Shown here: positions 31,264-35,754 of the stretch, piece after piece | How positions within the stretch are numbered: the first letter of the stretch is position 1 | Layout: each line of letters opens with the position of its first letter | Source of the DNA: Thermoplasmata archaeon | GTDB lineage: Archaea > Thermoplasmatota > Thermoplasmata > Lutacidiplasmatales > UBA184 | Direction of reading: 5' to 3' | NCBI GenBank assembly: GCA_022750125.1 | Contig: JAKIWH010000003.1 | Coordinates: 5,655 to 41,408 of the forward strand | DNA: 35,754 bases | Translations under genes and position numbers: made by a program | The notes under the pieces: generated by a model | The model's input: the letters and a program-made list of their open reading frames with translations, nothing else | What the model was told of the DNA's origin: nothing | Database searches by the model: none

Positions 31264-32625
31264 GTGCCGTTCGAGTTCCGGCTCCCGGATATCGGGGAAG
31301 GGGTCGCCGAAGGGGAGGTCGTGAAGTGGTTCGTCAAGGAAGGCGACACCATCGCCGAGGATGCGCCGCTCGTCTCGGTACTGACCGACAAGGCGAACGT
31401 CGAGATCCCCTCGCCCCGCGCCGGCACGATACGAACGCTCCACGCCAAGGAGGGAGAGAAAGTGAAGGTCGGCGGGCTCCTCGTAACTATCGACACGAAG
31501 GACGGAGATGCTCCCGCAGCCCAAGCACGTCCGCCCGAGGCAACGGAAGCTAGCGCTGCCCCAACCGCCTCCCCCGCTCCCACGCCGCCGGCAAGGCCGA
31601 CCGGGGGCCGGGTGCTCGCAAGCCCGCACGTTCGGAGGCTCGCCTCGGAGAAGGGGATCGATCTTGGTCAGATCACCGGAACGGGACCGCAGGGCCGCAT
31701 TACCGAAGCGGATCTTACCGCGGCCACGAAAGTGCCAGAGGCGGCCGAGGCGAGTGCACCCGCCGACGGCGCTCCGGCGGCCACCGAAGCGGACGCGGCC
31801 GGTTCGGATCCCTCGAACCCACCGCCGATCTCGACCGGCGAGGAAACCGCCGTGGCGGGCGCTCCGGCAAAGTCCCCTGCATCTACTCCCGACGCTCCGC
31901 ACGGGCGCCCACCGGACCCAGAGATCGAGCGGGTGCCCATCCGTGGACTCCGGCGGGTCATCGCGGAGCACATGACCGAGGCAACGCACCGCGCGGCCCA
32001 CTTCACCTACGTCGAGGAGGTCGACGCCACCGAGCTCGTCCGGACTCGGGATCGGATGGCGATGCACCTCGAGGAGAAGGGCGTGAAACTCTCGTACCTT
32101 CCTCTCATCCTGAAGGCGATCGTGGCCGGGCTCCGCGAGCACCCCCGGATGAACGCGACGATGGACGACGAGGCGAACGAGCTCCTCGTCCATCACCGGT
32201 TCAACATGGGGATCGCGACCGCCACCCCCGACGGACTCCTCGTCCCGGTGGTGCGCGACGTCGACCGGAAGAGCGTTGCCGAGCTCGCCCGCGAGATCCA
32301 GCAGCTCTCCGAGCGCGCCCGCGCCGGGAAGCTCGCCCGCGCCGAGCTCACGGGAAGCAGCTTCACGATCACGAGCTTGGGCGCGCTGGGCGGCGTCCTC
32401 GCCACCCCCATCCTCAACTATCCGGAGGTAGCGATCCTGGGGGTCCACCGGATCGTCCGTCGCCCGATCTACCGCGAGGACGGCACGCTCGCTCCCGCGC
32501 ACCTGATGAACCTCTCCGTCTCCCTCGACCACCGGGTGCTCGACGGGATCGAGGGCGCACAGTTCCTCGCCGTCGTGAAACGCCACCTCGAGGACCCGCA
32601 CCTCCTGTTCGCGTACCTGGTATGA
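31264..32625 (+). CDS. 2-oxoacid dehydrogenase E2, lipoyl acyltransferase
   Basis: 453 aa from a GTG. One lipoyl domain (1-78) with the modified lysine Lys43 in LTDKANVEIPSP; an Ala/Pro-rich linker; the peripheral-subunit-binding domain (about 117-151: ASPHVRRLASEKGIDL, GTGPQGRI) that holds E1 or E3; a second flexible linker; then the catalytic domain (222-453) with DHRVLDG (His423) as acyltransferase site. It forms the multimeric core that passes the acyl group to CoA. The chain ends HLLFAYLV. The ATGA overlap with the next gene, the second E1-alpha, shows that the latter belongs to the same operon. Confidence 0.95.
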   Translation: MPFEFRLPDIGEGVAEGEVVKWFVKEGDTIAEDAPLVSVLTDKANVEIPSPRAGTIRTLHAKEGEKVKVGGLLVTIDTKDGDAPAAQARPPEATEASAAPTASPAPTPPARPTGGRVLASPHVRRLASEKGIDLGQITGTGPQGRITEADLTAATKVPEAAEASAPADGAPAATEADAAGSDPSNPPPISTGEETAVAGAPAKSPASTPDAPHGRPPDPEIERVPIRGLRRVIAEHMTEATHRAAHFTYVEEVDATELVRTRDRMAMHLEEKGVKLSYLPLILKAIVAGLREHPRMNATMDDEANELLVHHRFNMGIATATPDGLLVPVVRDVDRKSVAELAREIQQLSERARAGKLARAELTGSSFTITSLGALGGVLATPILNYPEVAILGVHRIVRRPIYREDGTLAPAHLMNLSVSLDHRVLDGIEGAQFLAVVKRHLEDPHLLFAYLV

Positions 32626-33677
32626 CCGCCGAACCGGTCGCGCTGCCCTACGACCGGCCGGCGCTCGCGCAGGCGCTGGGCGCCGACTACGAGGAACGGC
32701 TCCTCGCGGCCCATCACTGGATGACCCTCGCCCGCGAGCTCGACAGCCGGATGCTCGGCCTCCAGCGGCAGGGACGGATCGGGTTCTACGGCCCCGCGAC
32801 CGGGCAGGAGGCGGTGAGCGTCGCCGCGGGGCTCGCGAGCCGTCCCGAGGATTGGATCATCCCCGGACTGCGCGAGCAGCTCATCGCGCTCGTTCGGGGT
32901 CACTCGCTCGCCCGGTACGTGCACCACCTCTTTGCGAACGACCGCGATCCGGCCCGGGGCCGGCAGATGCCCTGCCATCCCACCGCGCGCGAGGTGAAGT
33001 ACGTCTCGATGTCGAGCGTGGTCGGGACGCAGATCACCCACGCGGTAGGGATCGCCTACGGCCTCAAGCTTCGGAAGGACACGGGGGTGGCGCTCGCCTT
33101 CTTCGGGGACGGGGCCACGAGCGCGAACGATTTCCACGCCGGCCTCAACTTCGCGGCCGTGCTCGGGCTGCCCGTGCTCTTCTGCCTCACGAACAACCAG
33201 TGGGCGATCTCGGTCCCCGTCGAGCGGCAAACGCACGTGAAGGAGCTCGCGATGAAGGGGGGCGCCTACGGCATCCCGAGCCGCCGCGTCGACGGCACCG
33301 ACTTCGTCGCCTGCTACGCAACCTTCGCGGAAGGGCTCGAGGCGGCGCGGGCGAGCCCGGGACCGCTGCTCGCGGAGTTCCTCCTCTACCGCATGACGCC
33401 GCACTCGAGCTCGGACGACCCGAGCCGCTACCAGGCTCCCGACTGGATGGCGCAGGCGCTCGCGCACGACCCCGTCCGCAGGATGGAGGAGCTGCTCACC
33501 CGACTCGGGATCCTTTCCGACGCCGCACGGACCTCGGTGCGCGAAGAGGCCGCGCGGCTCGTGAAGGAGGCCGTGAACGAGGCGGAGTCGGTGGGGACCC
33601 CCACGCCGGAATCGATGCTGACCGATGTGCTCGCGACGGCTCCGTCCCCGGTCGCGCCCCGCTCGGAGCCGGCCTAG
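32622..33677 (+). CDS. Second E1-alpha subunit, divergent paralogue
   Basis: 351 aa. ATG overlaps the E2 stop (ATGA). It has the E1-alpha fold throughout: RQGRIGFYGPATGQEA, RDPARGRQMPCHPTARE, VVGTQITHAVG, GDG...NN (162-164, 191-192) and TPHSSSDDPSRYQ. So it keeps the thiamine-diphosphate and metal motif. It differs clearly from the first copy; in particular the Tyr-Arg of the first copy (FPAYREMG) is Leu-Arg here (GLREQL, 83-87). The segment ANDRDPARGRQMP is like branched-chain E1-alpha of Pseudomonas. No second beta subunit is present, so it must share E1-beta, be regulatory, or pair with a beta encoded elsewhere. Confidence 0.9.
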   Translation: MTAEPVALPYDRPALAQALGADYEERLLAAHHWMTLARELDSRMLGLQRQGRIGFYGPATGQEAVSVAAGLASRPEDWIIPGLREQLIALVRGHSLARYVHHLFANDRDPARGRQMPCHPTAREVKYVSMSSVVGTQITHAVGIAYGLKLRKDTGVALAFFGDGATSANDFHAGLNFAAVLGLPVLFCLTNNQWAISVPVERQTHVKELAMKGGAYGIPSRRVDGTDFVACYATFAEGLEAARASPGPLLAEFLLYRMTPHSSSDDPSRYQAPDWMAQALAHDPVRRMEELLTRLGILSDAARTSVREEAARLVKEAVNEAESVGTPTPESMLTDVLATAPSPVAPRSEPA

Positions 33678-33679
33678 CG

Positions 33680-35104
33680 ATGGCCGGGACGTACGCCCGC
33701 GAGACCGAGACGCTCGTGATCGGCGGCGGTCCGGGCGGCTACATGGCCGCGATCCGGCTCGGCCAGCTCGGTCGGAAGGTGCTGCTCGTCGAGCGCGCCG
33801 AGATCGGGGGCGAGTGCCTCAACCGCGGCTGCATCCCGTCCAAAGCGCTGCTTCACGCGGGAGGACTGTTCCGAAGCCTTCGCGCCGACGGCGAGTTCCT
33901 GGGCATCCGGTCGACCGGGCTCGAGTTTGACCTCGCCGCGACCCAGCGGGGCAAGAAGGCGATCGTCGAGAAGGAACGGCAGGGCGTGAAGCTGCTCCTC
34001 AAGAGCGCGGGCGCGACGGTGCTCCCCGGTGAGGCCCGGTTCACCGGACCTCGGACGGCGGAGCTCGTCGGACCGGACGGGGGCCGGGAGCGCGTGGATT
34101 TCCAGAACGCGGTGGTCGCGACCGGTGCGATTCCCATCGAGCTTCCCGGGTTCGAGGTGGACGGCGACCGGGTGATGAACGCTGCCCAGCTCCTCGACCT
34201 CGAGACGCTCCCGCACTCCCTCCTGGTGCTCGGCGGAGGCGTGAGCGGCTGCGAGTTGGGCCAATTCTACGCGGAGGTCGGTGTCGCGGTCACGATCGTG
34301 GAACTACTTCCGAACCTGCTCCCGGGTCTCGAACCGGACCTCTCGGCGGAGCTCACCCGCGCGCTTACGGCGCTCGGGGTGACGGTACGGACCGGGACTC
34401 GGGCCACCCGGCTCGAACGCGACGCGAACGGTGTCCGGCTCACCGTGGACGGAGGCGCGGGCGAAGAGACGCTCGCGGCGGACCGGCTCTTCGTGACGAT
34501 CGGCAAGCGCGCGGACACCGCGCGACTCGGCTGCGAGGAGGCCGGGCTCGAGCGCGACCCGAGAACGGGATTCCTCGCCGTGAACGACCGGCAGCAGACG
34601 AACGTGCCGCACATCTACGCCGTGGGGGACGCCTGCCGCGCGCCCATGCTCGCCCACAAGGCGTACCGTGAGGGGGTCGTGGCGGCCGAAGTGATCGCGG
34701 GCCGCCCCACCCGCTTCCAGTTCCAGACGATCCCCTCCGTCGTGTTCACGACCCCGGAGCTCGCGACCGTCGGCCTCACCCGCGCGGAAGCGGAGCGGCA
34801 GGGCCGGGCGCCGCGCGAAGTGAAGTTCCCCTACGCCGCGCTCGGCCGCGCGCACGCGGCCCACGCGACCACCGGCTGGACCAAGATCGTGGCCGAGGAA
34901 TCGACGGGCCTTCTGCTCGGCGTCCACGCCGCGGGAGAAGGAGCCGGGGAGTTCGTCACCGAGGCGGGGCTCGCCCTCGAAATGGGTGCGACCGTCCGCG
35001 ACCTAGCCGGTACCATCCATCCGCATCCGACCTTCTCCGAGAGCCTCCAGGAAGCGGCGTTCCTCTGGCTCAACGAGCCGATGCACGTCGTACGACGGAA
35101 GTAG
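33680..35104 (+). CDS. lpdA: Dihydrolipoyl dehydrogenase (E3)
   Basis: 474 aa; ATG two bases after the previous stop. FAD site GGGPGGYMAA (15-24), redox-active disulfide in GGECLNRGCIPSKALLH (Cys46, Cys51), NAD site VLGGGVSGCELGQFYAEVG, second FAD contact YAVGDACRAPMLAHKAYREG, and the catalytic His-Glu in HPHPTFSES. It reoxidises the dihydrolipoyl arm of E2 and makes NADH. The residue before the first cysteine is Glu where many enzymes have Thr. Operon position after E1, E2 and the second E1-alpha completes the complex. Confidence 0.96.
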   Translation: MAGTYARETETLVIGGGPGGYMAAIRLGQLGRKVLLVERAEIGGECLNRGCIPSKALLHAGGLFRSLRADGEFLGIRSTGLEFDLAATQRGKKAIVEKERQGVKLLLKSAGATVLPGEARFTGPRTAELVGPDGGRERVDFQNAVVATGAIPIELPGFEVDGDRVMNAAQLLDLETLPHSLLVLGGGVSGCELGQFYAEVGVAVTIVELLPNLLPGLEPDLSAELTRALTALGVTVRTGTRATRLERDANGVRLTVDGGAGEETLAADRLFVTIGKRADTARLGCEEAGLERDPRTGFLAVNDRQQTNVPHIYAVGDACRAPMLAHKAYREGVVAAEVIAGRPTRFQFQTIPSVVFTTPELATVGLTRAEAERQGRAPREVKFPYAALGRAHAAHATTGWTKIVAEESTGLLLGVHAAGEGAGEFVTEAGLALEMGATVRDLAGTIHPHPTFSESLQEAAFLWLNEPMHVVRRK

Positions 35105-35105
35105 C

Positions 35106-35754
35106 ATGCTCGAGGTCCGGGAGTGGGGGGTCCGACCGTACCCCGAGTCGCTCGCGGAGATGCGGGCCCTTCGCGCCGCGCGCCGTCGAGGAGAGATCCC
35201 CGATACGCTCCTTCTCGTCGAGCACCCGGCGGTGATCACCGTGGGGGTACAAGGGGCGGAGCTCGAGAGCTTGCCCGCGGGGATCCCGGTCGTCCAGGTG
35301 GAACGCGGGGGCCACAGCACGTACCACGGTCCGGGCCAACTGGTGGGCTATCCTATCGTCGACCTCGACGCACGGGGACGCAACGTTCGCGGGTTTGTCG
35401 GCTCGCTCGAAACGCTGATCGTGGCGGCCCTCGCCGAGCTCGGGCTCCCGGCGGGCACCGTGGCGGGCCAGCGCGGGGTATGGGTGGACGGGGAACGGAA
35501 GATCGCCTCCGTCGGTATCGCGGTCGAAGAGTGGGTGAGTTTCCATGGGTTCGCCCTGAACGTAGACCCTGACCTCTCCGTGTTCGCGGCGTTCCAGCCG
35601 TGCGGTCTGGATGGCCGGCGGATGACGTCGGTAGCAAGGGAGCTCGGTCACCCCGTATCGGTCGAGGAGCTCCGGCTCCCCGTCCGTCGTGCGTTCCTGC
35701 GCGAGTTTGGGGAGCGCGCTTCCCCGCTCGCCGAGCCGGGCCCGCCCCCGACGG
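35106..35754 (+). CDS. lipB: Octanoyl-[carrier protein]:protein N-octanoyltransferase (C-terminus cut by window edge)
   Basis: About 216 codons visible, with no stop before the window end. The ATG lies one base after the E3 stop. ERGGHSTYHGPGQLVGYPIV is the signature of LipB. The catalytic pair is present: Lys132 (ERKIASVGI) and Cys166 (FQPCGLDG). LipB moves an octanoyl group from acyl carrier protein to the target lysine, after which LipA inserts sulfur. Placed last in the dehydrogenase operon, it would prime Lys43 of E2. LipB is common in bacteria; most studied archaea use LplA-type ligases or other systems, so its presence here is notable. lipA may follow outside the window. Confidence 0.95.
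   Translation, partial: MLEVREWGVRPYPESLAEMRALRAARRRGEIPDTLLLVEHPAVITVGVQGAELESLPAGIPVVQVERGGHSTYHGPGQLVGYPIVDLDARGRNVRGFVGSLETLIVAALAELGLPAGTVAGQRGVWVDGERKIASVGIAVEEWVSFHGFALNVDPDLSVFAAFQPCGLDGRRMTSVARELGHPVSVEELRLPVRRAFLREFGERASPLAEPGPPPT

Noticed and set aside
29199-33677. Two E1-alpha genes as an assembly duplication
   Set aside because: The two proteins differ along their whole length and sit in different overlap contexts, so this is a genuine old paralogue pair.
1-35754. CRISPR arrays, rRNA, tRNA, integrase or phage genes
   Set aside because: No regularly spaced direct repeats, no RNA gene signatures and no integration genes were seen on either strand.

Overview
The window looks archaeal. 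The best fit is a high-GC member of Thermoplasmatota; this is an inference from gene style, because no rRNA or tRNA marker is present. The evidence is: (i) T/A-rich boxes about 26 bases upstream of several start codons, as expected for TATA/TBP promoters with leaderless or near-leaderless mRNAs (msrB, hxlR, GT2, hoxN, DUF1684, E1-alpha); (ii) very large secreted proteins full of N-x-S/T sequons; (iii) a Thermoplasma-style 2-oxoacid dehydrogenase operon; (iv) frequent GTG/TTG starts and 4-base overlaps between genes.

Layout. 1-1471 (minus): 5' two thirds of a full-length transketolase, possibly preceded by a coupled small ORF. 1673-2716: divergent SRPBCC and TfoX-N-like small proteins. 2727-3121 (minus): debris, made up of the C-terminal membrane anchor of a lost Ig-like surface protein next to a probable IS630-type transposase fragment. 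3200-4799: an arsenic-type module of aquaglyceroporin-like channel, thioredoxin-type arsenate reductase and a divergent HxlR regulator with a 19-bp inverted repeat beside its promoter. 4957-6662: orphan 7-helix membrane protein, MsrB and a decayed sulfatase-family gene.

6828-17015 is a glycan-assembly locus of two convergent operons. The plus operon has GT2, a 1273-aa GT-C-like membrane protein, GT4 and a methyltransferase. The minus operon has a sulfatase-fold hydrolase, GT4 and a CmcI-type methyltransferase. Next to it (17237-21277) lies a giant surface protein with a YVTN-type propeller, six GLPxGC Ig-like repeats, one membrane anchor and an acidic helical cytoplasmic tail. The glycan genes may decorate such sequon-rich proteins.

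21400-26343 holds small genes (GyrI-like, SRPBCC, DUF1684, unknowns) and a two-gene nickel operon, hoxN-nikR, with all four expected NikR metal ligands. 26380-28978 (minus) is an ABC-2 exporter operon.

29199-35754 is a 2-oxoacid dehydrogenase operon: E1-alpha, E1-beta, E2, a second divergent E1-alpha, E3 and lipB (cut by the window end). Its promoter has a strong TATA box and a perfect 10-bp inverted repeat upstream. The most unusual points are the second E1-alpha with only one E1-beta, an octanoyl-transferase gene in what seems to be an archaeon, the arsenic module with its candidate operator, and the two remnants in the 2.7-3.1 kb gap. No wholly new defence or mobile system was recognised.
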